DNA of 64,000 nucleotides from Pseudomonadota bacterium (GTDB taxonomy: Bacteria > Pseudomonadota > Alphaproteobacteria > Rhizobiales > JAKPQE01), in the NCBI GenBank assembly GCA_029572955.1, contig JAKPQE010000179.1, positions 19,650 to 83,649 on the forward strand, in the 5' to 3' direction. Of this stretch, positions 46,387-57,496 are shown piece by piece (the first letter of the stretch is position 1; the number at the start of each line of letters is the position of its first letter). The position numbers were made by a program, and so were the translations under genes. The notes beneath the pieces were generated by a model. That model was not told where the DNA came from and did not search any database. It worked only from the letters and a program-made list of their open reading frames with translations.

Positions 46387-47340
46387 ATGAGCATCGGAAC
46401 GGAACAGACCCTGACCGGGCCCGAAAGGCGGCTGGCCGATTTTTCGCGCCGGCCCCAGCGCGGCGTTCTGCTCGCCATCATCGTCGTCGCCGGCATCGGC
46501 TGGATCTACATGGCCGCCATGATCTACGGCATGCTGCCGGAGATGGACATGGGCGAGCTCGGCCCCGGCATGGGCGTTTTCAACGTCTTCAACGAATTCG
46601 GCAAGCTCGACGAGATCGGCCGCACGCTGCTCGCCGCGATCTGCCGGCCCGAGACCATGGAAGGCCATTTCGGCATGCCGGGCGCCGGCCCGTGGGGCAT
46701 CGTCGACCTCGCTCTCGTCTTCGTCATGTGGGTGATGATGGCGCTCGCCATGATGCTGCCGACGGCCGCGCCGATGGTCGCGACCTATGCCGAGGTCGCC
46801 GCCGAGCATCGTGCGCGTGGCGAGAAGGTCGCCTCGCCGATCTGGGTCGCCGCCGGCTATCTCTCGGTCTGGATCCTGTTCGGCTTCGTCGCGACGCTGG
46901 CGCAGTGGGGTCTGGTCACGCTGAAGGCGATGTCGCCGGTGGTAATGACGCCGGCCAATCTCGTCTTCGCCTCGACGACCCTCGTCGCCGCCGGCATCTA
47001 CCAGTTCACGCCGGCCAAATATGCCTGCCTCGCCCATTGCCAGGCGCCCTTGCCCTATTTCAAGGCGCGCTGGGCCGATACCTTCGTCGGCGTCTTCAAG
47101 CTCGGCATCGAGCAGGGTACGTTCTGCGTCGGCTGCTGCGCCGCGCTGATGGGCGTCATGTTCGCCGTCGGCGTGATGAACGTGCTCTGGATCGCGGTGC
47201 TCGCCATGATCATGGGCATCGAGAAGCTCGTCCCGAGCTTCGCGCTGACCCGCAGCATCGGCATCGGCCTGATCGGCTGGGGCCTCCTTCTTTTCTTTGC
47301 CTCCGACGGCGGGCAGGCGCTGCTCGGCCGGCTCTTCTGA
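46387..47340 (+). CDS. DUF2182 metal-binding-type membrane protein
   Basis: 317 residues with about 6-7 hydrophobic segments. The DUF2182 signature WVMMALAMMLPTAAPMV is followed by a Cys-rich region YQFTPAKYACLAHCQAPLPY and GTFCVGCCAALMGVMFAVG. The family is annotated as predicted metal-binding integral membrane protein; function unknown. It is divergent from the UbiH-type gene and followed 13 bases later by pcs. Confidence 0.85.
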   Translation: MSIGTEQTLTGPERRLADFSRRPQRGVLLAIIVVAGIGWIYMAAMIYGMLPEMDMGELGPGMGVFNVFNEFGKLDEIGRTLLAAICRPETMEGHFGMPGAGPWGIVDLALVFVMWVMMALAMMLPTAAPMVATYAEVAAEHRARGEKVASPIWVAAGYLSVWILFGFVATLAQWGLVTLKAMSPVVMTPANLVFASTTLVAAGIYQFTPAKYACLAHCQAPLPYFKARWADTFVGVFKLGIEQGTFCVGCCAALMGVMFAVGVMNVLWIAVLAMIMGIEKLVPSFALTRSIGIGLIGWGLLLFFASDGGQALLGRLF

Positions 47341-47353
47341 GCGGATAGCCGAC

Positions 47354-48049
47354 TTGAGCAAGACCGTCGCCTTCGCGATCCACGTGCTGACGAGTTCGGG
47401 CGCCGTCTGGGCGCTGCTCGCCGCCATCGCCGCCGCCCGCTACGACTGGACCGCGATGTTCCTGTGGCTCGGTGTCGCGCTCTTCGTCGACGCCATCGAC
47501 GGGCCGCTCGCCCGCCGCGCCAAGGTCGCCTCGGTGCTGCCGCGCTGGGACGGCGCCATCCTCGACTTCGTCATCGACTACACGACCTACGTCTTCCTGC
47601 CCGGTTTCGCGCTCGCCCAGATGGACCTGATGCCGACGCCGCTCGCGCTCCTGTCCGGCGCGGTCGTGGTGCTGACCGGCGCCATCTATTTCGGCGACAC
47701 CCGCATGAAGGCCGAGGACAACTGCTTCAACGGCTTTCCCGTCGTCTGGAACGTCGTCGTCTTCCACCTCGCGGTCTTCACGCCGCCGGCCTGGTTCTCC
47801 TTCGCGGTCGTCATGCTGCTGGCGGTCGCCACCTTCCTGCCCGTGAAGTTCGTCCATCCGGTTCGCGTCGAACGCTGGCGCCCGCTGACCCTGACGGTCA
47901 CCGCCGTCTGGGCGCTGGCGACGATCGCCGCCGTCTATTTCCGCATGGAGCCGCCCCTTCTGGTCTCCGTTGTGCTTGCCGTGACCATTGCCTATCTGTC
48001 CTTCGTCGGCATCGCCCTGCAGCTCACCGGGGGCTCGGCCGTCAAGTAG
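47354..48049 (+). CDS. pcs: Phosphatidylcholine synthase
   Basis: 231 residues from a TTG; a multi-pass CDP-alcohol phosphatidyltransferase. The catalytic motif D-x2-DG-x2-AR...D-x3-D is present in DAIDGPLARRAKVAS and DGAILDFVIDY. The Pcs-type GFALAQMDLMPTPLALL, YFGDTRMKAEDNCFNGFPVV and WNVVVFHLAVF fit the rhizobial Pcs group, which condenses choline with CDP-diacylglycerol directly. Six to eight hydrophobic segments place it in the inner membrane. It follows the DUF2182 gene closely. Confidence 0.9.
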   Translation: MSKTVAFAIHVLTSSGAVWALLAAIAAARYDWTAMFLWLGVALFVDAIDGPLARRAKVASVLPRWDGAILDFVIDYTTYVFLPGFALAQMDLMPTPLALLSGAVVVLTGAIYFGDTRMKAEDNCFNGFPVVWNVVVFHLAVFTPPAWFSFAVVMLLAVATFLPVKFVHPVRVERWRPLTLTVTAVWALATIAAVYFRMEPPLLVSVVLAVTIAYLSFVGIALQLTGGSAVK

Positions 48050-48075
48050 CCAACCCGCCTCGAGGGCATTCCGCC

Positions 48076-48804
48076 ATGCTGGAGCTTCTCACCGACCCGC
48101 AGGTCTGGGCCGCGCTCGTCACGTTGACCGTGATGGAGATCGTGCTCGGCATCGACAATATCGTTTTCATCTCGATCGTCGTCGCCCGCCTGCCGTCGCT
48201 GCAGGCCAAGCGCGCCCGCCAGATCGGCCTCTTTCTCGCCCTCGGCTTCCGCATCGCGCTGCTCAGCGTGCTGACCTGGCTGATCGGCCTCACCGAGCCG
48301 CTGTTCACGGTGATGGAGAAGGCGATTTCCTGGCGCGACCTGATCCTGATCCTCGGCGGCCTGTTCCTGTTCTACAAGGCGACCACCGAGATCCATAACG
48401 GCATCGAGGGCGAGGACGAGCACGGGCCGGAGAAGAAGCAGGCGAGCTTCCTCGCCATCGTTGCCCAGATCATCGTCATCGACATCATCTTCTCGATCGA
48501 CTCGATCATCACCGCCATCGGCATGGCCGAGAACATCGAGGTGATGATCGCCGCCGTCGTCATCGCCGTTGCCGTCATGTACGCCGCGTCGGGACCGATC
48601 GCCTCCTTCATCAAGGAGCATCCGACGACGAAGATGCTGGCGCTCGCCTTCCTCTTGCTGATCGGCGTCGCGCTGATGGCCGACGGCATCGGCTTCCACA
48701 TCCCGCGCGGCTACATCTACTTCGCCATGGCCTTCTCGGCCGGCGTCGAGGTGATCAACGTCATCGCCCGCTCCAGACGCAAGAAGGCCCGCCAGAACGC
48801 CTGA
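48076..48804 (+). CDS. TerC-family integral membrane protein
   Basis: 242 residues with about 7 membrane segments. The TerC family signature EIVLGIDNIVFISIVVARLP is followed by a mid-region IIVIDIIFSIDSIITAIGM (metal-binding Asp residues). TerC/Alx/MntE-like proteins export manganese or related ions and help co-translational metalation. It may be in the same operon as pcs (27-bp gap). A weak hairpin spans its stop codon. Confidence 0.9.
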   Translation: MLELLTDPQVWAALVTLTVMEIVLGIDNIVFISIVVARLPSLQAKRARQIGLFLALGFRIALLSVLTWLIGLTEPLFTVMEKAISWRDLILILGGLFLFYKATTEIHNGIEGEDEHGPEKKQASFLAIVAQIIVIDIIFSIDSIITAIGMAENIEVMIAAVVIAVAVMYAASGPIASFIKEHPTTKMLALAFLLLIGVALMADGIGFHIPRGYIYFAMAFSAGVEVINVIARSRRKKARQNA

Positions 48805-48838
48805 CGGGCCTTCGCAACGCCGGCGGAGCCGCGCCGCG

Positions 48839-50446
<1,608 letters not shown>

Positions 50447-50503
50447 CGGCGTCTCCTTCTTGTCTTTGCCGGCGCGGACCGCCGGTGTCTCTCTCTCTCG
50501 GTC

Positions 50504-51172
50504 TCAGTCGTCGAAAAGGCCGCGGCCGACCTCTTCGGCCGGGATCGTCCAGGCCTCGGCCTCGGCCGCCGCGTGCCACCTCTCGAACACCGGCAGCGTC
50601 AGCACGTCGTCCATATAGGAGCGGCAGACCGGGTCGACCTTGATCTCGTAGGTCTCGAAGCGCGAGACGACCGGGGCGTACATCGCGTCGGCGCCGCTGA
50701 ACCCGCCGAAGAGGAACGGCCCGCCGGACCGCTCGAGGCAGGACTTCCAGATCGCCTCGATGCGGGCGATGTCGGCCGCCGCCTCGGGCGTCGGGCCGCG
50801 ACCGGGCAGGCGCTTGCGGACATTCATCGGGAAATGCCGGCGCAACGCCGAAAAGCCGGCATGCATCTCGGCGCTGATCGCGCGGGCCATCGCCCGTTCC
50901 TCGATTCGCTCCGGCCAGATGTTCCGCTGCGGGAACTTCTCGGCGAGGTATTCGAGGATGGCGAGCGATTCCCAGACCGTGGTGTCACCGTCGATCAGCA
51001 CCGGAACACGGCCGGCGGGCGACCATTTCAGGATATTGGCGCGAGTCTCGGGCGTATCGAGCTGGACGATCACCTCCTCGAAGGGGATTCCGGCCACCTG
51101 CATGGCGAGCCAGGGCCTCAGCGACCAGGAGGAGTAGTTCTTGTTGCCGATCACAAGAGTGAGCGAAGTCAT
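50504..51172 (-). CDS. Glutathione S-transferase family protein
   Basis: 222 residues. Thioredoxin-like N-terminus with the catalytic Ser region IGNKNYSSWSLRPWLAMQVA and cis-Pro SPAGRVPVLIDGD, glutathione-binding VWESLAILEYLAEKFP, then an all-helical C-terminus with GPFLFGGFSGADAMYAPVV. The GST class cannot be assigned. Probably co-transcribed with the carboxylase gene downstream (57-bp gap). Confidence 0.9.
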   Translation of the reverse strand: MTSLTLVIGNKNYSSWSLRPWLAMQVAGIPFEEVIVQLDTPETRANILKWSPAGRVPVLIDGDTTVWESLAILEYLAEKFPQRNIWPERIEERAMARAISAEMHAGFSALRRHFPMNVRKRLPGRGPTPEAAADIARIEAIWKSCLERSGGPFLFGGFSGADAMYAPVVSRFETYEIKVDPVCRSYMDDVLTLPVFERWHAAAEAEAWTIPAEEVGRGLFDD

Positions 51173-51267
51173 GGCGGGGCCTCCGCAGATCCGTCGTCCT
51201 GCGGAGAGTGCCAGCGTGTCGGGCGCCCTGTCCAGACGGTCCTTCGCCTTCGGTGTAAATTGCGTTT

Positions 51268-51306
51268 GGACGCAAAAGAGGCGCGGCCTTTCGGCAGCGC
51301 CTCTTT
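51268..51306 (-). terminator. Rho-independent terminator of the small membrane gene
   Basis: AAAGAGGCGC and GCGCCTCTTT (51273-51282 and 51295-51304) form a perfect 10-bp stem. On the minus strand it is followed by TTTTGCG. It sits immediately downstream of the 42-residue gene. Confidence 0.85.
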
Positions 51307-51332
51307 AGAGCGGAGTGACGGCCGCTCGACGG

Positions 51333-51461
51333 TCAGTTCGCTGCGATTGCCGTCGGCTCGAAGCCGCCGAACAAGTAGACGACCATCAGGATGCAGAGCA
51401 TGCCGACGAGCGTCCAGGTCGCAACACCCCAACACGACCCCTGGATGTTGTCTTCCATCAT
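51333..51461 (-). CDS. Small single-span membrane protein
   Basis: 42 residues (41 from the second ATG). A short polar N-terminus (MEDNIQGSCWG) is followed by one hydrophobic helix, TWTLVGMLCILMVVYLFG, and a polar end FEPTAIAAN. Codon use is host-like (GTC, CTC, GGC) and the gene is followed by a strong terminator on the same strand, arguing that it is real despite its size. The upstream ribosome site is weak. The function is unknown; partners might be respiratory or transporter complexes. Confidence 0.65.
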   Translation of the reverse strand: MMEDNIQGSCWGVATWTLVGMLCILMVVYLFGGFEPTAIAAN

Positions 51462-51768
51462 GCGCCTATTTGGCTGTTGATGCATACCGGGTCCACAAGC
51501 ATCCCCCACGAAACGTGTCGCTTGTGTGGCGCCAGCGTCAGCGGATGTAATCCTTTATTAACGATCGCACAAGGCCCGCGGCCCGCCATTTGGCCGATCC
51601 CGGTCCGTTCTTTCGTCCAATATTGCGATGCGACAGGGTTAAAAAACAAAGGGTTAGGCGAATTGCGAAATATAATCCACCAGGTTTAAAAAACGAGCCC
51701 GGGCAGTTGGTCACAGCCTGTGCATAACTTGCCGGCGAGCGCCCCGCCGAACGACTCGCAGCGGGGAA
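51462..51768. other. A+T-rich intergenic region
   Basis: No supported gene. It contains two AGGGTTA direct repeats 15 bases apart (about 51636-51657), several short A-runs, a candidate leftward promoter for the small gene near 51540-51570 and one DnaA-box match at its right end. Confidence 0.6.
51719..51727 (-). promoter_or_regulatory. DnaA-box match
   Basis: TGTGCATAA, the complement of TTATGCACA, which fits TTATNCACA exactly. It is a single site next to A+T-rich DNA; no origin-typical genes are adjacent. Confidence 0.3.
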
Positions 51769-52563
51769 TCAGGGCGCCGGAAAAAGCGCGTCGGTCCGCC
51801 CCGAGAGCCGGTAGGCGAGGAGGCCGATCCACTCGCGCGCCGCCTTGTCGGTGCGCTGCAGGCCGGCCGCCGGCTGGGTGATGAGCCCGACGAGATCCCC
51901 GGCCGAGCCGGTGCGGTAATCGACCGGCCAGGCCTCGACCGCAAAGCCGGCCTTGCGGAAGCAGCCGATGGCGCGCGGCATGTGGAAGGCCGAGGTGACG
52001 AGCAGCCAGCGCTCGCCTGGCGCCGGTGCCGCGATCGCCTTCGCCAAGGTCGCGTTTTCGGCGGTGTTGCGGGACCGGTCGTCGTAGGCGACGCGGTCCT
52101 CGGCAAGCCCGGCCTCGGCAAAGAAACGCCGGGCCATTTCGGCCTCGGCGACGCCCGAGCCGACGAGCCTGATCGAGCCGCCGCTGAAGATGAGGCGGGC
52201 CGCCGGGTGGCGGCGGGCGAGGGCGAGCGCCTCGGTCATCCGCTCGGCTGCCTCGTTGAGTTCGACCGTGCCACGGGCAACGCCGGTGTCGATGTCGATC
52301 GCCCCGCCGAGGATGACGATCCCGGCGATCGGCCCGACATCCTCGGCAGCGCGCGGAAAGCGATTCTCGAGCGGCAGGTAGAGCGCATTGGAGAGCGGCA
52401 GGAAGCCGGCCGAAAGGACCCCGGCGGCGGCGAGCGCCACGAGGACCCGCCCGGCCCGCGCGAATCGCGTGAAGAGGAGCACCGCCCCGGCAATGGTCGC
52501 CACCGCGACGAGCGCCGAGGGCTGCAGGAAGAACCAGACGATCTTGGAGAGATAGAAGAACAT
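51769..52563 (-). CDS. YdcF/DUF218-family membrane-anchored protein
   Basis: 264 residues. Two N-terminal hydrophobic segments (about 5-25 and 38-58) precede a periplasmic DUF218 Rossmann-like domain: GIVILGGAIDIDTGVARG, RLIFSGGSIRLVGSGVAEAE, DDRSRNTAENATLAKAI and LLVTSAFHMPRAIGCFRKAG. Members such as SanA, ElyC and YdcF are linked to envelope integrity. The exact role is unknown. It reads leftwards, away from pgm. Confidence 0.87.
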   Translation of the reverse strand: MFFYLSKIVWFFLQPSALVAVATIAGAVLLFTRFARAGRVLVALAAAGVLSAGFLPLSNALYLPLENRFPRAAEDVGPIAGIVILGGAIDIDTGVARGTVELNEAAERMTEALALARRHPAARLIFSGGSIRLVGSGVAEAEMARRFFAEAGLAEDRVAYDDRSRNTAENATLAKAIAAPAPGERWLLVTSAFHMPRAIGCFRKAGFAVEAWPVDYRTGSAGDLVGLITQPAAGLQRTDKAAREWIGLLAYRLSGRTDALFPAP

Positions 52564-52716
52564 CGCGCCTCCCGCCGCCGGCCCCGCGCCCCGGGTCGGC
52601 GACCTCCTATGAAAGACCGGAGCGCCGCAGCGCCGTCAAGCGCCGCCGGCTCGCCGGGCGTCGCCGCTGCCCGAAAGACCAAATGTCCTCTCGGCGCAAA
52701 CCGATCGGCGGGGTAG

Positions 52717-54399
<1,683 letters not shown>

Positions 54400-54531
54400 T
54401 CAATCGGCGGTCGCCGTGATGCCAAGGGGCGCCAGCTCCCTTGGTAGGGACGGCGGCCACGGATTCTCCGGGTGACAGTCTTCGGGCGGAACGCCGTTCC
54501 CCATAGACCTGCCGATGAGGTTTTTGTCCAC
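54400..54531 (-). pseudogene. Possible C-terminal gene remnant at the edge of insert 2
   Basis: An open reverse frame from a GTG at 54531 (open to about 54595) with host-like, G+C-rich codons; it reads NGVPPEDCHPENPWPPSLPR and ends LGITATAD. It stops exactly against the pgm stop. The sequence upstream of it turns A+T-rich at about 54590, so it looks like the end of a gene cut by the insert. It could also be a small intact gene. No family recognised. Confidence 0.3.
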
Positions 54532-54646
54532 TAGCGACCTGAGGGCCGGCCTCGCTGCACTCCTTTTTCGGGAGGTCGTTTTGGATGGTAAGGCATTTTG
54601 TATGGACTATGAATATTTAAGTTAAAGTCCGTATTAAGAATATATG

Positions 54647-55195
54647 TTATAATATAAGCTTTTGTTGGAGGAGCGTTGCGAGCGCGAGTACGTCATCGTG
54701 CTTGACCATAATATATTCAATGTTCAGGATTCTCGAAATATCTAACGCCCGCATGCGAGAGAGTTCCTGATGTGAAGAAATAACCTCGACTGAATACACG
54801 GGCCTATCCCTCGCGATGTCACCGGTGCGGTTTCTTAAAATGAGGTTCGGATCCGCTTCGAGATGCACCATCAGAGTAGTTCCCAAGCGCTCAAACACCG
54901 TGGCAGGGACGTCTTGGATGCCATTGGAGTGATCGATGACAACGTGGCCATCCACGATGATGAGTCCTGCCTCCGGATCTCGTGCGAGTGCAAAGCCCCG
55001 GATCAGAAGGCGCTGGTTTTCATCCAAGTCAGCAAGACGAAGTCTGTCGCGAGTTTCGTCGGTCTCTTGACGCGCCTCTGAGATGAGGCTGCCGCCCGTC
55101 AAATGCTGAAATGCGATGTATCCGCGCAATCTCTGTAGAAACGTGGTCTTGCCAACACCAGAGATGCCAGTAAAGGCAATAATTGTTTGTGTCAT
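54647..55195 (-). CDS. Small P-loop kinase, adenylate-kinase-like
   Basis: 182 residues. P-loop GISGVGKTTF at residues 10-19, then IIVDGHVVIDHSNG (residues 79-92) and a lid-like region LILRNRTGDIARDRPVYS (residues 118-135) followed by SSHQELSRMRA. This order (P-loop, D-G-H, basic lid, Q..R) resembles archaeal-type adenylate kinase (AdkA) and related nucleoside kinases rather than AAA+ machines. The ATG overlaps the stop of the upstream gene by 4 bases, so it is translationally coupled as gene three of the operon. The function within the module is unknown. Confidence 0.82.
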   Translation of the reverse strand: MTQTIIAFTGISGVGKTTFLQRLRGYIAFQHLTGGSLISEARQETDETRDRLRLADLDENQRLLIRGFALARDPEAGLIIVDGHVVIDHSNGIQDVPATVFERLGTTLMVHLEADPNLILRNRTGDIARDRPVYSVEVISSHQELSRMRALDISRILNIEYIMVKHDDVLALATLLQQKLIL

Positions 55196-56730
55196 ACCGC
55201 GAAAACCAAGTTTGATCGTGCAACGAGTCCAATTAGAAGATTATGCTGCAATTCGTATATAGATTGCTGCGGATGACCGCTCACAACACCCATCGATTCC
55301 AGTTCGCTCAGAGATATGGGCGGATCGATATAAGCGACTAGAAGGTAATTAATGACCTTTACTGGTCGCTCACGCGTGGCGCGCCAGCCATCCAACTGTT
55401 CTTCGCTGTAAACAGATCGGCCACCGGTCAATTGCATCAGTTCTTTTGTAGAGCGTGCCAGCGTCACGCTTTCCAGGATGCCTAGCACGGTGATTGCCTG
55501 CGACGGTGGTTCTTTTGAAGCGCCTTTGTAAAAGAAGAGAAGGGAGCCCGGCGGTCCAAGCTTTGATTGGGCACGACAGAGATAGACCTTACGAATGGTG
55601 TTGCCCGGCCGCGTCGGCACCTCGGCGCGCGATGCCCCAGCAAACAGATCAGGCTGCCTCGGATTCCAAAGATCTGGATAGAGTGTGTCATGATAGCCCT
55701 CCTTGATCGGAATTCCGAACCCGCGCGTATCATCGCGAAGCAAAAACCGAGGATAGTTTTCTCGAGCGAGATCGAACGCTGGAACACCCTCGATCCGAAC
55801 TAGCGCTCTGGACGAGAACAACCGCTCATAGATGAATTCGCCATTACTGTTCGTCCCCGCGTTCTTGAAGCCGTAGTACTCAAGCAGGCCCATTAGGGAC
55901 GCTTGGTCGTCGTATGTCGTGAGATAGGCCAGATCATATCCGTTCGTTTGAGCATACCAAAGGACCTGTTTCAGAAGGAGTTCTCCGAGTTTCACTCCCC
56001 GGCTCTCCGGGGCAACCTTGAACGTGCAAACCTTCAAGATCTTCTGAGCCGACGTGATGGCATCTGTGTCGTCAGCAGCCTCATTCTTGCGAACGATCAA
56101 GCCCGCCAGGTTGCCATTGTCGTAAACTACCCAACAAGATCGGTGTTGCTTGACGCATTTTTCGCGCCACCAAGTGTCAAACTCAGGATATCCATCTCTC
56201 AGGCTGTCGAAAAACCGATCCCGATGATTGATTTCATGAGCCTCAACCTCGGCCACATGCCTGATCGGCACCGCCTTCGGTTCATAGGTTTGGATGAGGA
56301 GTTCGGCTGCATCACCTACGAAGAGGACGCGGCGAGCAAGGTCCGCAGAGCGCTTCTGGGCGCGCTCATGTAAGCCTTTGTCTTGAGTAACGAGAAAGTC
56401 GACGGCGCCGCTTTCGAGCGCGTATAGGAGCGTTGCATCCACAACGTCATTGGGTTTTTTCAGAGGTCCAAAGGTGGCGTCGAGTTCCTCAGTCGTGAGC
56501 CCACGACGCTTTTTCAGGACACGGTATTTGGCAATCTTGCTGAGTGAGATTTGCCGACGTTCACCGTTCTTGTCTCGGGCTATGTCCTCCCTAGCTACCT
56601 CGTGAACATAGATGTCGATTTTGTGCGCTGCAGCAAGATTATAAAATCTTGCATATGCCGCCTCGACCCAGCGATAATCTTCAAGTCCAATCAGGATATT
56701 CGTATCAATAAGATACGATTGCTGGCTCAT
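55192..56730 (-). CDS. PIN-GNAT-PUA-like three-domain protein
   Basis: 512 residues from the ATG at 56730 (GAAAGG upstream). Residues 1-150 are a PIN ribonuclease domain with its acidic tetrad: D9 (LIDTN), E44 (VHEVARED), D98 (NDVVDATLL) and D117 (LVTQDKGL). Residues about 160-325 are a GNAT acetyltransferase with the acetyl-CoA loop R244-G-x-x-L-G249. Residues about 375-470 look like a PUA/ASCH/EVE-type RNA- or modified-base-binding fold (IRKVYLCRAQSKLGPPGSL, AITVLGILESV). A short C-terminal segment follows. It starts 26 bases inside the upstream gene's end and overlaps the next gene by 4 bases. A toxin-like or RNA-targeting effector is inferred. Confidence 0.85.
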   Translation of the reverse strand: MSQQSYLIDTNILIGLEDYRWVEAAYARFYNLAAAHKIDIYVHEVAREDIARDKNGERRQISLSKIAKYRVLKKRRGLTTEELDATFGPLKKPNDVVDATLLYALESGAVDFLVTQDKGLHERAQKRSADLARRVLFVGDAAELLIQTYEPKAVPIRHVAEVEAHEINHRDRFFDSLRDGYPEFDTWWREKCVKQHRSCWVVYDNGNLAGLIVRKNEAADDTDAITSAQKILKVCTFKVAPESRGVKLGELLLKQVLWYAQTNGYDLAYLTTYDDQASLMGLLEYYGFKNAGTNSNGEFIYERLFSSRALVRIEGVPAFDLARENYPRFLLRDDTRGFGIPIKEGYHDTLYPDLWNPRQPDLFAGASRAEVPTRPGNTIRKVYLCRAQSKLGPPGSLLFFYKGASKEPPSQAITVLGILESVTLARSTKELMQLTGGRSVYSEEQLDGWRATRERPVKVINYLLVAYIDPPISLSELESMGVVSGHPQQSIYELQHNLLIGLVARSNLVFAV

Positions 56731-57496
56731 CTTGAAGAGCCTTTCGCAAGTTGCGTTTGGCATACAGAAAAGATTGAGGGGGCTCAAAGCCAAATTTCTC
56801 GCGGAGTTCGCTTAGTGGCAGCGGTCTTGAGAAGGCTCTCACGCCGTCAAAAACCAACGCAAAGCCATAGGCTAGACCGTCAAAATACTTGTCGAACTGA
56901 TCACGTGAAATGAATGCTGCGCTTTCAAATTCGCTCCAAATCTGCTCCACGGGTAGCTTCAGCACGTTTCGGATGGCAGCCGTGCCAACCATCGCCTTCA
57001 CAGGAGATGTCGAGTAAATATAGGCTAGAGCGCCGTTCGGGGCTGATACCGGGAACCGGCGCCGCAGCTCGACAGTCTTGCTCCCGTCAAGAATCTTCTC
57101 GGAATAGACTGGTTTGACGGACAGCACTATATCCCGCAGCGGCTTGAATGGGTCATCGTTGAGAAGCGGTAACACGAGCTGGTCGTCATGGCCCTGTTCG
57201 ACTTCGAAGGTCTCGCAGAGCTTCATCGACAGGGGGGCATCCGTAGGAAAGTGCGTAGTCAGGTGCAACGACGCGCCGAGAGCCTCGACATATCTCTGCA
57301 CTGTACTCAAATAAATTTCTCCGCCTTTCTCGATCTTCGAGATTGCGGCCTGCTGGATTTCCATGCGCGTGGCGATTTGGTCCTGAGTGAGGCCCACAAG
57401 AAGGCGGAGACGCCGCAATTCTGGGCCAACCATTGACGTTCGGTCGCCCGATGCGGCCGCCCGCGCTTCAACGATTTTCTGTGAGAATCGGCCCAT
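56705..57496 (-). CDS. XRE-HTH plus ASCH-domain regulator
   Basis: 263 residues from the ATG at 57496, with AGGAG 7 bases upstream. Residues about 25-78 form a Cro/CI-type helix-turn-helix (LRRLRLLVGLTQDQIATRME, QQAAISKIEKGG). Residues about 122-245 are an ASCH domain: LSVKPVYSEKILDGSKTVEL followed by RRRFP and YIYSTSPVKAMVGTAAIRNV, with the Lys-Thr-Val-Glu-Leu-Arg core. ASCH is a PUA-like fold implicated in RNA binding. As first gene of the operon it probably represses its own promoter and may neutralise the PIN protein, as in toxin-antitoxin systems. This is inference. Confidence 0.87.
   Translation of the reverse strand: MGRFSQKIVEARAAASGDRTSMVGPELRRLRLLVGLTQDQIATRMEIQQAAISKIEKGGEIYLSTVQRYVEALGASLHLTTHFPTDAPLSMKLCETFEVEQGHDDQLVLPLLNDDPFKPLRDIVLSVKPVYSEKILDGSKTVELRRRFPVSAPNGALAYIYSTSPVKAMVGTAAIRNVLKLPVEQIWSEFESAAFISRDQFDKYFDGLAYGFALVFDGVRAFSRPLPLSELREKFGFEPPQSFLYAKRNLRKALQDEPAIVSY

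Noticed and set aside
51500..51730. A chromosomal replication origin
   Set aside because: Only one DnaA box and no origin-associated genes nearby; kept only as an A+T-rich region.
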